Source: Pseudomonadota bacterium (GTDB lineage Bacteria; Pseudomonadota; Gammaproteobacteria; Burkholderiales; Rhodocyclaceae). Taken from it: DNA of 64,000 bases. The position numbers and the translations under genes were made by a program. The notes below the pieces were generated by a model, which worked only from the letters and a program-made list of their open reading frames with translations, made no database searches and was not told where the DNA came from. The DNA lies in assembly GCA_018262235.1 (NCBI GenBank), contig JAGTRY010000009.1:1-64000 (forward strand), written 5' to 3'. Below are positions 10,024 through 20,436 of this stretch, one piece after another (within the stretch, counting starts at the first letter, position 1; each line of letters begins with the position of its first letter).

Positions 10024-11040
10024 ATGAAGTTAAGAAACAGGATGCTGGCAATTTTTGCAGCAGCAAGCGTCGTGCTCTCCGGAGCTGCGCAAGCCGCGCT
10101 GACGTTCTATACGGATGGCGACATCATGTTTGTTCACGGTAAGGCGGAAAAAGGAGACGCAGATAAGCTAAAGGAAAGGCTGGTGCCTGCGATCAAAACC
10201 GTCGTCTTGCGTAGCCCAACCGGTATGGACTGGGATATTGCGACGGCACTTGGCAAGCAGATCGAAAAAGCGGAAGTCACCACTGTCGTTCATGGCGGAT
10301 GTTACGAGCTGGTTTGTCCCGCGATGTTTTTATCTGGGAAGCAAAGGCTCTTTAGTGGAACGAGTCGTCTAGAAACCCATTGGGTGTCTTTGTATATCGG
10401 AGAAAATACGTTTGTACTGAAAGACACGACGACAAAATTATCTGACATTCATGCATGGTGGCAAAACCACACAAAGCTGAGTGGTCGTGATGTTTCCGTC
10501 TACAGGGAGTCTTTCTTTTCCGTCCTTCCAAACTCGGCACCGATGGATAGAAAAGTCTTTTTCCCTATCCAAGCGAAGTATCAAAACGGCAATGTCATTC
10601 ATTGTTCAGGTGCAGCAAAGTCACAGCAATTTATTGATTGCATGCCGGTGCCGGATGCCTCTGCGCTGAGTAAAGGCATCATCACATCCGCGGACCTTTT
10701 CACAGATCCTCGCCTGAAAGAACCTCAAGATACGCCAGCCCCTGCACCGACAGGCTTTGCCAAACTTGACGCAATTGATGCGGTTCCAGTCGGGGATAAC
10801 TGTAAAGAAATCTACAAAGATTTCTTGAAGCAACCGTCGCCGCGTGCGTTTTACGTCAATGATTCAAAGGGCTGTGGCTGGCAAAATGCGCAGTCTTTTA
10901 CGCCGAACAAATCTGCGCTCAGCAGATGCAAGCAGGCTCGTCCAAATGGGGAGTGCAGACTGTATGCCGTTGATGATCAAGTCGTGTTCACGCCTTTCGA
11001 TAAGCCTTTACCGACAGCCGCCGATGTCGTGCTGCCATAA
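10024..11040 (+). CDS. Secreted ClpP/SppA-like fold hypothetical protein, possibly truncated by an in-frame stop
   Basis: Signal peptide MKLRNRMLAIFAAASVVLSGAAQAA; VVLRSPTGMDWDIATALGKQIEKAEVTTVVHGGCYELVCPAMFLSGKQRLFSG. Confidence 0.6.
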   Translation: MKLRNRMLAIFAAASVVLSGAAQAALTFYTDGDIMFVHGKAEKGDADKLKERLVPAIKTVVLRSPTGMDWDIATALGKQIEKAEVTTVVHGGCYELVCPAMFLSGKQRLFSGTSRLETHWVSLYIGENTFVLKDTTTKLSDIHAWWQNHTKLSGRDVSVYRESFFSVLPNSAPMDRKVFFPIQAKYQNGNVIHCSGAAKSQQFIDCMPVPDASALSKGIITSADLFTDPRLKEPQDTPAPAPTGFAKLDAIDAVPVGDNCKEIYKDFLKQPSPRAFYVNDSKGCGWQNAQSFTPNKSALSRCKQARPNGECRLYAVDDQVVFTPFDKPLPTAADVVLP

Positions 11041-11391
11041 AATGCCGGCTCGGCCTTGTCGGGCAAGCATCTGAGCGTGTTGATTGCACGGAATGCCAGC
11101 AAGGAAGACGGTCCAAGTGGCGTTTCTGACAAATTCACCGTTGAAGGCAAACTGGTGGCTTACCTGACGATCAAATGGGATGCCACTGACGCGTTGCCGA
11201 GCCAGCAAGAGCTTGAAGTGCGCTGGTTCAATGGCGACAAGCAAGTCAGCGCGCAGAAACAGATCGTTGATTTGAGCGCGTCTCCGCAACGCGTCTGGGT
11301 TTCCACGCTGGCGGCAGATATCGGTGTTGGGAAGGGAGCGGGTAAGGTATTGATTGGCAGCAAGCCCTTCAGCATTGCAGAAAAACTTTAA
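11041..11391 (+). pseudogene. Same-frame continuation downstream of TAA (no good start codon): C-terminal segment or remnant
   Basis: Frame identical to 10024-11040; NAGSALSGKHLSVLIARNASKEDGPSGVSDKFTVEGK...SIAEKL; only TTG available as start. Confidence 0.5.
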
Positions 11392-11411
11392 TCAGGCTCA
11401 GTAAGATCAGG

Positions 11412-11437
11412 AAAAGGCTGCGGTGACGCAGCCTTTT
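11412..11437. terminator. Bidirectional rho-independent terminator
   Basis: AAAAGGCTGC-GGTGAC-GCAGCCTTTT between convergent genes. Confidence 0.85.
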
Positions 11438-11440
11438 CAT

Positions 11441-12679
11441 TTACGAGAGTGAGCGCCCGAGCGCAGCAGCCACGGCCGCAACGCGGGCGGCGTGGATGCG
11501 TTCGGGGATCTGGCGTTTGTCGCTGAGCCCGGCGGCAATCGCGCCGGCATCCACTCCGCGGAAGGCGGCGAGCAAGGTGTGCCAGAGCGGGGTGTGGCGG
11601 TCTTCGCGGGTCTCGAAACCGGGACGGCCGTGGAAATCACAGGCGGCTGCGACGAGCAGCCCTTCGAAGCGCTCCGGCCGGCGCAGGGCATCGCAACGTT
11701 CGAGAATTTTCGTGATGGTGTCGGCACGCATCTCATCGAGCTTGTGGATGTTGCCGTGCTCGCGCGCGGTGAGGAGCGCCAGCTCGCGGCAATCCACCGG
11801 CACTTTCAGGCGTTCGCAGGCGGCCTCGACAAGTGGCACGCCAAGCGCTTCGTGGCCGTAGTGGTGCGGCCAGTTGTCGCGTGGCGTGGCGCCCTTGCCG
11901 AGGTCGTGCATTAGGGCTGACCAGCGTACCGGTAGCGGTGCGTTGCGCAGTGCGGCCTGATCGATGACCAGCAACTGGTGCAGGCCCGCGTCGATCTCGG
12001 GATGATGTTTTTCCGGCTGGGGCACGCCGAACAGGGCGTCGAGCTCGGGCAGGATGCGCGCCAGCGCGCCGCATTCGTGCAGCACTTCGATCATGCGCGA
12101 AGGCTTGGCCTGCATCAGGCCGCGCGAGATTTCCTGCCAGACGCGTTCCGGCACCAGATGATCCACCTCGCCGGCTGCGACCATGCCGCGCATCAATTCC
12201 AGTGTTTCCGGGGCGAGGCTGAAGTCGCTGAAGCGTGCCGCGAAACGCGCGACGCGCAGGATCCTCACCGGGTCTTCGGCAAACGCCGGGCTGACGTGGC
12301 GGAAAATCCGCGCCGCGAGGTCGCGCTGGCCGCCGTAGGGGTCGATCAGCTGGCCGTCTTCGGCCTGGGCGATGGCGTTGATGGTCAGGTCGCGGCGGAT
12401 CAGGTCTTCTTCCAGGGTGACATTTGCATCGGTGTGGAAGACGAAGCCCTTGTAGCCCGGCGCGGTCTTGCGCTCGGTGCGGGCGAGCGCGTATTCCTCA
12501 TGGCTGTGCGGATGGAGGAAGACCGGGAAGTCCTTGCCGACCGGCTTGAATCCGGCGGCGAGCATGTCCTCCGGCGTGGCGCCGGTGACGACCCAGTCGC
12601 GGTCCTGTACCGGCAGGCCGAGCAAGCGGTCGCGCACCGCGCCGCCGACGATGTAGGTGTGTCCGCGCATGCGGGTCAT
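11441..12679 (-). CDS. cca: Multifunctional CCA tRNA nucleotidyltransferase
   Basis: [43 protein letters not shown] domain ALMHDLGKG. Confidence 0.95.
   Translation of the reverse strand: MTRMRGHTYIVGGAVRDRLLGLPVQDRDWVVTGATPEDMLAAGFKPVGKDFPVFLHPHSHEEYALARTERKTAPGYKGFVFHTDANVTLEEDLIRRDLTINAIAQAEDGQLIDPYGGQRDLAARIFRHVSPAFAEDPVRILRVARFAARFSDFSLAPETLELMRGMVAAGEVDHLVPERVWQEISRGLMQAKPSRMIEVLHECGALARILPELDALFGVPQPEKHHPEIDAGLHQLLVIDQAALRNAPLPVRWSALMHDLGKGATPRDNWPHHYGHEALGVPLVEAACERLKVPVDCRELALLTAREHGNIHKLDEMRADTITKILERCDALRRPERFEGLLVAAACDFHGRPGFETREDRHTPLWHTLLAAFRGVDAGAIAAGLSDKRQIPERIHAARVAAVAAALGRSLS
11523..11590. repeat. Source segment (copy B) of the cca-derived direct repeat, within the cca 3' region
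   Basis: Matches 9746-9812. Confidence 0.8.
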
Positions 12680-14871
12680 TTTCTGGTTGTGGCCGCTGCC
12701 GGCCTGGTTGTCGGGACGGCGGAGCCGGGTTCGTAGCGCACATCCGGGCGCAAGCGTGGCCCCTTCAGGCGCAAGGTCAGGGGCTTGCCGCGCAGGCTGA
12801 CCAGATCCTTGGCGGACATGCTGGTAATGCCGGGCAGCAGGCTGGCGCTCAGGTGGAAATCCAGTTCGTCCTGCAGCAGGCTGGCACTGCCGGAACCATT
12901 CAGGCTGAGCCAGCTGTTGCGGCTCTGGAAGTTTTCGGCCTGCAGTTTTCCGTCGGCAAACACGAAACGGCTGCTGGTCGTTCCCAGTTCGGTGGTTTCT
13001 GCCTCCGTGGGGGTACGCGCCGATTGCTTGCCGGCTTCGATGGCCGGGCGGAATTCGCGCAGGCTGCGCACCAGATCGACGCCACGGATGGCGCTGTTCG
13101 CCAGGGTCCAGCGGACGGCGCCGTTCAGCGCGGCGAGCGGAGATTGCCCTGCGGCGAGCTGGGTCGAGAATTTGTACGATCCGCTCAGGCGACCACTGAG
13201 CGGGATCGGCAGGCCGCCTTCAAGCGCCAGGCGTTCAAATGCCAGATCCTTGCCATCGCCCTGAAGACTGATCCGTCCGCTGCTGCTTTCGGCGGAGAAA
13301 TCCCCGCCAAGCTGGCCACCATAAAGCATGGCAACAAACCCGGTGGCGCTGAGCTTGCCCTTGTCTACCGTGAGCGGGGTCTGCAGGCTGGTGACGTGCA
13401 GGCCGGCGATGCGCAGGTCGCCCAGCTTGAGTTTCCCCGTGAGGGTATGTTTGCCCAGATCCGGTAGCCCCAGCGGGGGCTGCTTCGCGCCGGGGCGGGT
13501 CTCGGCCAGCAGGCGATCCACATCAAGGTGATTGGCGCCGAGTTCGAAGCGCCCGTTCAAGGGCCAGAGTTGCTGGAGCTGCGCTTGCAGATGCAGCTTG
13601 TCTTCTCCCAGATAGCCATCGAGCAAGGCATCGGTGCCGCCGTTCGCGCGCCATTGCAACTGCCCGCTCAGCGCCATGCGGGCGGTCGGGGTGTGCAGGC
13701 GCGGATGCTGCACGGCGATATCGCCCTGAATCTTGCCCAGCCGCAATGTGCTGTTCTGCACATCGGCCTCCAGCGTGCCGGTCAGTTTGCCTTGCGAACC
13801 ACGCTCGGTGCCGTTCTGGTGTTGCCAGGAGAAGTTGAGCAGCGGGCTGCTGAAACCGTTGGGGGTTTCGAGCAATTGGGGCAAGGCCAGCTTCAGATCG
13901 GTCTGGGCGCCGACCGCGCGCAGGGTCAGCTGGGCGTCCAGCTTCTCCCCCTGCAGGCGCGAGGATTGCCAGCCCAGGCGCGGGATGCTGGCCTGCAGAC
14001 TCACGGCTTGCGGTCCGGACGCGCCTTGCAGCTTGATGCTCAGGCTGTCAACCAGGCCCTTGGCGCCACTGTCCGCCCAGTTCAGGCGGGTGCCGACGAT
14101 CTGCGCGCTGGCGCCCTGCAGGCCGCTGCTGTTGCCTTCCAGCTGCAGGTTCAGATTATCCAGGCTGCCGGCTTCCAGGCGATCACCCAGGGTGTAATGG
14201 GTGCGCCCCTTGAAGTGGAAATCGCTGTCATGGGCGGGATCCACCCACTGGCCTTGCCAGTCGAGTTCGCCCGGCGTGTTCTGGTTCAAGTCTGCGGCTT
14301 TGACCGAAAAATCCCGCCACTCGAATTTGAGCTCATTCCGGGCGTCGTCGATGTGGAGGGTCGATTCGAGCAGCTGGATGGAGTCTGGATGAACCGGCCA
14401 GGGCAATTCCGGCGCATCCGCTGCGGGGGCCGCCAGCAGGTTGGCCAGATTCCATTCGCCGCTGCGCGTGCGGCTCAGGTGTGCATCCAGACCGGTGATG
14501 CGGATGCGTTTGACTTCCGGATGGCGCAACAGCAAGGGCAGCGGCGCCAGATCCAGGCGTACCAGTTCGGCGCTGGCAAAGGTCTCGGGACGCCCGGCTT
14601 CGGTCAGGCTGGCCTGGCGCAGCAGCAAGGCTGGCCTTGGCCAGATCCGCAATTGCGGATCCGCGCCCAGCACGAGGGTGCGCTGGTAACGATCCTTGAA
14701 ATGCTGGGTAAGCGTGGTCGCGGTCTGTTCAGCATCAAAGCTGACCCACACCAGCAACGCCAGCGCTGCCACCACGGCAACCAGTCCGCCGAGGAGGAAG
14801 CCCAGCACGCGCAAAACCACTGCCAATCGGATCTTCAAGCCATCCGCTCCGGAGGAGGAAGCGGCGATCAT
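12676..14871 (-). CDS. AsmA family protein
   Basis: N-terminal TM, AsmA N-terminal pattern, C-terminal [27 protein letters not shown]. Confidence 0.88.
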   Translation of the reverse strand: MIAASSSGADGLKIRLAVVLRVLGFLLGGLVAVVAALALLVWVSFDAEQTATTLTQHFKDRYQRTLVLGADPQLRIWPRPALLLRQASLTEAGRPETFASAELVRLDLAPLPLLLRHPEVKRIRITGLDAHLSRTRSGEWNLANLLAAPAADAPELPWPVHPDSIQLLESTLHIDDARNELKFEWRDFSVKAADLNQNTPGELDWQGQWVDPAHDSDFHFKGRTHYTLGDRLEAGSLDNLNLQLEGNSSGLQGASAQIVGTRLNWADSGAKGLVDSLSIKLQGASGPQAVSLQASIPRLGWQSSRLQGEKLDAQLTLRAVGAQTDLKLALPQLLETPNGFSSPLLNFSWQHQNGTERGSQGKLTGTLEADVQNSTLRLGKIQGDIAVQHPRLHTPTARMALSGQLQWRANGGTDALLDGYLGEDKLHLQAQLQQLWPLNGRFELGANHLDVDRLLAETRPGAKQPPLGLPDLGKHTLTGKLKLGDLRIAGLHVTSLQTPLTVDKGKLSATGFVAMLYGGQLGGDFSAESSSGRISLQGDGKDLAFERLALEGGLPIPLSGRLSGSYKFSTQLAAGQSPLAALNGAVRWTLANSAIRGVDLVRSLREFRPAIEAGKQSARTPTEAETTELGTTSSRFVFADGKLQAENFQSRNSWLSLNGSGSASLLQDELDFHLSASLLPGITSMSAKDLVSLRGKPLTLRLKGPRLRPDVRYEPGSAVPTTRPAAATTRK

Positions 14872-15073
14872 ACCCCAGCAGGCCTGACAGGTTCCTGACG
14901 CAGGTCGGTTCCAGAGCGGATGGAGGCGGTGCAGGCCCGGCGAGGCGTCGTACCGGGGAAGGGAAAATGTGGCAGAGTATGGCGCGGCTTGATCGGTACA
15001 GGCTTTTGGCTCGACACTTGCTGCATGCCGGAGGGGTTCCGGCCTTCACGCCATTCTGGAAACGGGGGATTAC

Positions 15074-15511
15074 ATGAGTTTCATCAGCGAATTCAAAGAG
15101 TTTGCACTCAAGGGCAATGTTGTCGATCTGGCCGTCGGTGTGATCATCGGTGGCGCCTTCGGCAAGATCGTTGATTCGATGGTCAATGATGTGATCATGC
15201 CTGTCGTTGGCGCCGTGGTCGGCAAGATCGATTTCTCGAATCTTTATGTGGTGCTCGGAACCATTCCGGCCGGGGTGGAAAACAATCTGGCTGCACTCAA
15301 GAAAGCCGGCATTCCGGTGCTCGCCTATGGCAGCTTCATCACCATCGCACTCAACTTCGCGATTTTGGCCCTGGTGATCTTCGTCATGATCAAGCAGATC
15401 AATCGCCTCAAACGTGAAGCGCCAGCCGCGCCAGCCGCGCCGGCAGCGGCACCGGTGACGCCGGAAGACGTGGTGCTGCTGCGTGAGATCCGGGATGCGC
15501 TGAAGAAATAA
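15074..15511 (+). CDS. mscL: Large-conductance mechanosensitive channel
   Basis: [46 protein letters not shown]. Confidence 0.97.
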   Translation: MSFISEFKEFALKGNVVDLAVGVIIGGAFGKIVDSMVNDVIMPVVGAVVGKIDFSNLYVVLGTIPAGVENNLAALKKAGIPVLAYGSFITIALNFAILALVIFVMIKQINRLKREAPAAPAAPAAAPVTPEDVVLLREIRDALKK

Positions 15512-15533
15512 GCCCGCGCGTTATTCCTGCCAG

Positions 15534-15559
15534 AAGGCCGCACAGCAATGCGGCCTTTT
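15534..15559 (+). terminator. mscL terminator
   Basis: AAGGCCGCA...TGCGGCCTTTT. Confidence 0.8.
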
Positions 15560-15590
15560 GCTTTTCATGCACGCTCTGGCCGGGCGTGCT

Positions 15591-16310
15591 TCACGCCGCG
15601 TGTGAGGTCGGGGATTCCAGTTCCGTCAGATCCACCCGTTCGAGGCGGTAGCCGAAATTGTAGGTGGGGACCAGGCGGAAGCCGTTTTCGGGCTTCAGGT
15701 TCAGCTTGCTGCGTACGCGCGAGATGTGGGTATCCACGGTGCGGGTGGCGAGATCCGGATTGCGGCCCCAGACCGCTTCGAGCAGGTGGCCGCGCGAGAG
15801 CAGCCGTCCGAGATTGCGGAACATGAAGGCCGCCAGATCGAATTCCTTCTCGGTCAGCTCCAGGGCTTCACCGTTGAACAGGATGCGCTTTTTGGCGTTG
15901 TCGATGAGGTAGGGTGGCAGTTCCAGGCTGGCTTCCGCCTCGCGGGGTTTGCTCCGCCGCAGCACGGCTTCGATGCGGGACATGAGGATGCGCTGGCTCA
16001 CCGGTTTGATGATGAAATCATCGGCGCCAGCGGCCAGGCCTGCCACGATGTCGTCCTCGGCCTCGCGTGCGGTGATGAAGATGGCGGGCGTGTTGTCGTG
16101 GCGCTCGTCGCGTAGCCAGCGCAGGAAAGCGTCGCCGGAGATGTCCGGCATCATCCAGTCGAGCAGGTACAGATCCACGCTTTCGCGGACGCAGAAGCGC
16201 TGCAGGTCACGGGTCAGTACGAAGCCGTGGACGTCATGCCCGGCCGCACGCAGCCAGGCGCAGACCAGGGTGGATTGGGTCAGGTTGTCTTCGAGCAGGA
16301 CGATGCGCAT
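15591..16310 (-). CDS. OmpR-family response regulator
   Basis: Receiver MRIVLLEDN...LYLLDWMMPD; winged helix TRTVDTHISRVRSKL. Confidence 0.93.
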   Translation of the reverse strand: MRIVLLEDNLTQSTLVCAWLRAAGHDVHGFVLTRDLQRFCVRESVDLYLLDWMMPDISGDAFLRWLRDERHDNTPAIFITAREAEDDIVAGLAAGADDFIIKPVSQRILMSRIEAVLRRSKPREAEASLELPPYLIDNAKKRILFNGEALELTEKEFDLAAFMFRNLGRLLSRGHLLEAVWGRNPDLATRTVDTHISRVRSKLNLKPENGFRLVPTYNFGYRLERVDLTELESPTSHAA

Positions 16311-16430
16311 GCTGCACTCCCGGAGCGGTCGGTGGGATGACCAAGGGGCTGCGGCGGATGGCCGGCAGAACCTCAATTGCAATATTTTGATTCTTCACCT
16401 TTGCAATCACGGCAGTTTGCCTGCCGGACT

Positions 16431-18683
16431 TTAGCCATGCAAGATGGATTCCTCATTGGCCATCGGCAACAGCAGACTGAAACGGCAACCGCCGCTGGCC
16501 GGGAAATCGACGCTGGCTTCGCCGCCATGGCGCTCGGCCACGGTGCGTACCATCAGCAGACCCAGGCCGGTGCCGGGCAGGCCGCGCCGGACGGCGCTGG
16601 GTAGCCGCCCGAAACGCTCGAAGAGCCGGTCGCGTTCCTGTTCGGGGATGCCGGGGCCATGATCACGGACGGCCACCCGCCAGCGGGAGGTTTCTGCGCT
16701 CAGGGTCAGTTCAACTTGCCGGTCCTGGCCGCCGTACTTGATGGCATTGGACAGCAGGTTGGCCACTGCGCGTCCGAGCAGATCGGTACTGCCGACGACC
16801 AGCGCTTCGTCCCGCTCGCCCGCATCGACCTCGATGCTCACGCGGGCGGCCTGGGCCTGTGACCAGCACGACTCGGTAGCGTTTTGCAGCACTTCGACAA
16901 GGTCGACGATTTCGAATTGCGCCGTATCCACTGCTTCAGCGCGGCTGAGGCGGAACAGCGAGTCGATCAGCGCCAGCGCATCCTGGGCGATCCGGCGGAT
17001 CGTGGGGAGCAGGTCGACATTTTCGGGCGCAACCTCGATCAGGCCGATCATCGACGCCAGGGGGGCGCGCATGTCGTGGGTGACAAAGCGCAGGGTGTCT
17101 TCGCGTGCCTGATGGGCGGCTTCGATCTCACTCAGGTCGGCGAGCCCGATCACCACGCTGGAGGCACCGTCCGCCTCCGGCAGCAAGGGCGCGAGGGTGA
17201 TCAGCAGAGGCGTGCCGGCGGCGGTATGTGCTTCCACCTGCAGCGCGGTTTCAGGCGCAAGGGGCAGGCCCTGGTGGCGGTGCACGTTGCCGGGCCAGCG
17301 CATATCCCGCAAGGCGCCGGCGAGTGTCTCGGCATCGCTGGCGGCCAGCAGGTGGCGGGCCGCTGCGTTGTGAACGCGGACCTGTCCATCGCCTTGCAAG
17401 GCGATGACGCCCACCGGCAAGTGTTCGACCAGCTCTTCGACCAGCCGGTGTGTCTGGCGCCCGAGCGCGGCGGCGGCTTTCAGCACGGCCAGGCGTTGTT
17501 GCAGCGGATCGAGACCACTGGGGGCGGCCAGTGCCACATCCTGTTGCAAGGCGCGCAATTCGGCGTCCACATACCGTTGCGTGGTTTCCAGGCGGCGCCA
17601 GCTCCACAGCGGATAGGCCAGCACGCAGCTGAGAATGGCCGGGGCGGGCGCCAGCCACAGGCCGGCGCGGGTCAGGCCGAGCCAGGAACCGGCCAGCACG
17701 CAGATGATCGCTCCCAGCGTCCATAGCAGGCCGCTGCGGGCGCCACTGCGGCTCAGCAACACCATCAGGATGAAACTGATGCCTGCTGCCAGGAGTGCGT
17801 TCAGCCAGGGCGAGGCCAGCGTGATGCCATTGCCGTGACGCAATGCGGACAGGACATTGGCGTGCACCTCCACACCTGCCATCGGGCGGCTGAACGCAGA
17901 GGTCGGGACCGGTACCGAATCCGCCATGCCCAGCGCCGTGGCGCCGACCAGGATCAGCTTGCCGTGCAGCGCCTCGGCAGGGATCTGGCCACTGAGCACA
18001 TCGATATAGGACACCTGATGGAAGCTGCCCGGCGGTCCGGCAAAGGGAATGCGCAGCCAGTTGCGCCGTTGCCAGGTCGCACGGTGGTCTGTTGAGGCGT
18101 CGGGTTGCCTGAGGGCATGGCCGGTGCTGACGGACTGCAGGGCCAGGGCGAGTTGCGGGTGGCCAGGAGTGTTCCAGCCTTCCCACAGGTAGACACTGCG
18201 TGCCACGCTATCCGGATCGAATTCCATCTGGATGTGACCGAGGGCTGCCGCGGCCTTGCGCAGGTCTCCGGCGGGCCAGGCTTCACCGATGATCACACCA
18301 TCCTGTTCGCGCTGTTGCACGGGCAGCACGACCTTGCCGTAGCGGCGCATGGCCGCTGCCAGCTGTGCGTCGCCCGTCGCGGGTTCGGAAAAGATGATGT
18401 CCAGCGCCACGCCGGCCGCACCGGCTTCACGCAAGCGGTCGAGCAAGGCGGCATGGACGCTGCGTGGCCACGGCCAGCGCCCCAGGCGGGTGAGGCTGGC
18501 GTCATCGATGGCGACGATCAGGATGTCCGGATCGGTCGAGCGGTCCTGCCGCGTCAGGGAAATGTCATGCAGCTGCAGATCGAAGCGCCACAACCAGCCA
18601 TCCAGCGCCGCCGCCACGCCCAGACCGAGCACGCAGCTGGTGACCAGAAGCCATTCCAGCAGGATGCGGCGTGCCGGACTCAC
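16431..18683 (-). CDS. CHASE2-domain sensor histidine kinase
   Basis: CHASE2 (DPDILIVAIDDASLTRLGRWPWPRSVHA..LLDRL), TMs, PAS-like region, H-box RFVTHDMRAPLASM, HATPase motifs. Confidence 0.92.
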   Translation of the reverse strand: MSPARRILLEWLLVTSCVLGLGVAAALDGWLWRFDLQLHDISLTRQDRSTDPDILIVAIDDASLTRLGRWPWPRSVHAALLDRLREAGAAGVALDIIFSEPATGDAQLAAAMRRYGKVVLPVQQREQDGVIIGEAWPAGDLRKAAAALGHIQMEFDPDSVARSVYLWEGWNTPGHPQLALALQSVSTGHALRQPDASTDHRATWQRRNWLRIPFAGPPGSFHQVSYIDVLSGQIPAEALHGKLILVGATALGMADSVPVPTSAFSRPMAGVEVHANVLSALRHGNGITLASPWLNALLAAGISFILMVLLSRSGARSGLLWTLGAIICVLAGSWLGLTRAGLWLAPAPAILSCVLAYPLWSWRRLETTQRYVDAELRALQQDVALAAPSGLDPLQQRLAVLKAAAALGRQTHRLVEELVEHLPVGVIALQGDGQVRVHNAAARHLLAASDAETLAGALRDMRWPGNVHRHQGLPLAPETALQVEAHTAAGTPLLITLAPLLPEADGASSVVIGLADLSEIEAAHQAREDTLRFVTHDMRAPLASMIGLIEVAPENVDLLPTIRRIAQDALALIDSLFRLSRAEAVDTAQFEIVDLVEVLQNATESCWSQAQAARVSIEVDAGERDEALVVGSTDLLGRAVANLLSNAIKYGGQDRQVELTLSAETSRWRVAVRDHGPGIPEQERDRLFERFGRLPSAVRRGLPGTGLGLLMVRTVAERHGGEASVDFPASGGCRFSLLLPMANEESILHG

Positions 18684-18693
18684 GGGGGGCCGA

Positions 18694-20304
18694 TCAGTGG
18701 ATCAGCAGCAACAGCGGCAAGACCCCGATGAGCCACCATGGCCGTGAAGCTTCGACCACGAAGCGCTGCGGGCTGCTCCATTGGCCGACGAAGCCATCCG
18801 GGTCGGTCGCCCGGACCCGCACGAAGTATTCGCCGGCAGCCGGTTTGGGCAACACCAGCTTGGGCTCGCCGGGTTCCAGTGTCTGCACGATCTGGGCGAA
18901 GGCCAGATCGCGGGCCATGACGAACTCGAAGCGCTGGCCGGGCTCGGCCGGCCATGCGAAGGCGACGCTGTCATCCCCCACGGCCGGTGGCTCCGGCGGC
19001 CCCTGCAGGGGCTTGAGGGTGAAGGGCACGGCATCACTCCAGGGGCCACGGTCGCCGTCAGCCCGGGTAGACGCCACACGCCATTGGTATGCGCCGGGCG
19101 GCAGGCTGGTGCTGAAGCGGGTGCCGGTCAGATCCTCGGCCTGTGCCAGCGGCCGGGCAAAGCCGTCCGCCCCTGCGATCTGGATGCGATAGCGCGCGGC
19201 TTCGGGTTGTTCGGTCCATTGGAAGTCGACCCGCTCGCCCTGCACTTTGCCACCGGGCAGGGGCTGGCTGGCAAAAGGCGGTTCAGGGCGCGCCTTGAGG
19301 CGGAATGCCGCGTCGGCATCCTGGCCTTCCAGCCCCTCGGCACTCACCGCACGCAGGCGCACGCGGTAGTCACCATCAGGCAGACCGGCAATCCGCGCTT
19401 CGCGCCCGGTGGCGAGAACTTCCGCAAGCGGCAAGTTGAATCCGGCCGATCCGGCCACAATCACGCGATGTGCTGCCGCACCAGCGGTTTCGGGCAGCGG
19501 CAGGCGGATCAGCGGGCGTTCGAACAGCGCCGGAATGCCTGTCGTGACGGGGGCGGCAAGCAGGGACGCGGTACGCGTGCCGGCAGCATCGACAACGGCA
19601 CCCTGGCCGGCGTTGAGGCGGGTATCCCGGTTGCTGGCCACCACGCCTTCGGTTACCTCTACGCGCGCGGTGCTGCCGTCATAACCCGCACGGAAGTGGG
19701 TTCCGCGTACGCCGATCAGCGCGGTCGGGGTGCGGATCTCGTAGCGTGCGGCGGGTCCACGCTGGGGTTGTACGCTGTTTTCGAGGCGGCCCTGGCGGAT
19801 CTCCACCCGGCTTTGCTGGCCATTCGTGCCGCGCAGGCGTTGCAGTTGTTCGACACGGATCTGGCTGTCGGGCTGCACGACATAGCGCGAATCATCCGGC
19901 AGCACGACCACGGCATAACTGTTGGCGCCGGTCGTCAGGCTGTCATCGGCCGCCAGCAGGGCCCCCGCAGCCAGCACGCCCGTGCTGCCCTGCACGCTGC
20001 CGCTGACCGATTCCAGGCGCGCTTGCAAAGGCTCGGCCTTGAGCAGCGCAGCGGGGATCAGCAAGGTACTTCCCGGCTGCAGGCGCAGCGGGTCGGCAAT
20101 CCGGTTGAGTTTCTGCAGACGTGGCCAGTTGGCCGGTCTGGCCAGCAACTTCTTGCCCAGGTCGATCAGGGTGTCATGCTGCGCCACGACGATCCTGGCC
20201 ATGTCTTCATCGGCCTTCGGAGCCGCGGCGTGGAGCAGGCCGGGCAGCAACAGGAGGGGCAGCAGGCGCAGGGCTTGCAGACGGGACGGGAAGGGTTTCG
20301 GCAT
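18694..20304 (-). CDS. LysM/FecR-domain protein with Fn3-like repeats
   Basis: Signal peptide, LysM-like region, FecR RYEIRTPTALIGVRGTHFRAGYDGSTARVEVTEGVV, Fn3-like C-terminus. Confidence 0.85.
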   Translation of the reverse strand: MPKPFPSRLQALRLLPLLLLPGLLHAAAPKADEDMARIVVAQHDTLIDLGKKLLARPANWPRLQKLNRIADPLRLQPGSTLLIPAALLKAEPLQARLESVSGSVQGSTGVLAAGALLAADDSLTTGANSYAVVVLPDDSRYVVQPDSQIRVEQLQRLRGTNGQQSRVEIRQGRLENSVQPQRGPAARYEIRTPTALIGVRGTHFRAGYDGSTARVEVTEGVVASNRDTRLNAGQGAVVDAAGTRTASLLAAPVTTGIPALFERPLIRLPLPETAGAAAHRVIVAGSAGFNLPLAEVLATGREARIAGLPDGDYRVRLRAVSAEGLEGQDADAAFRLKARPEPPFASQPLPGGKVQGERVDFQWTEQPEAARYRIQIAGADGFARPLAQAEDLTGTRFSTSLPPGAYQWRVASTRADGDRGPWSDAVPFTLKPLQGPPEPPAVGDDSVAFAWPAEPGQRFEFVMARDLAFAQIVQTLEPGEPKLVLPKPAAGEYFVRVRATDPDGFVGQWSSPQRFVVEASRPWWLIGVLPLLLLIH

Positions 20305-20436
20305 GATCGGAGCGAAGTCTCGGGCAATGGATCTCGGCATTTTAGGGGACATTCCCCTGCGGGGAATGCCGGACTGCGGGTATACCTGCGGCGCAACGGG
20401 CGCAGAAGCGGCTCGCCCGCTGGCCGCTGCGCCGTC

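Noticed and set aside
15414-15460. Ala/Pro repeat in the MscL C-terminal linker ([12 protein letters not shown])
   Set aside because: Variable-length MscL C-terminal linkers are ordinary.
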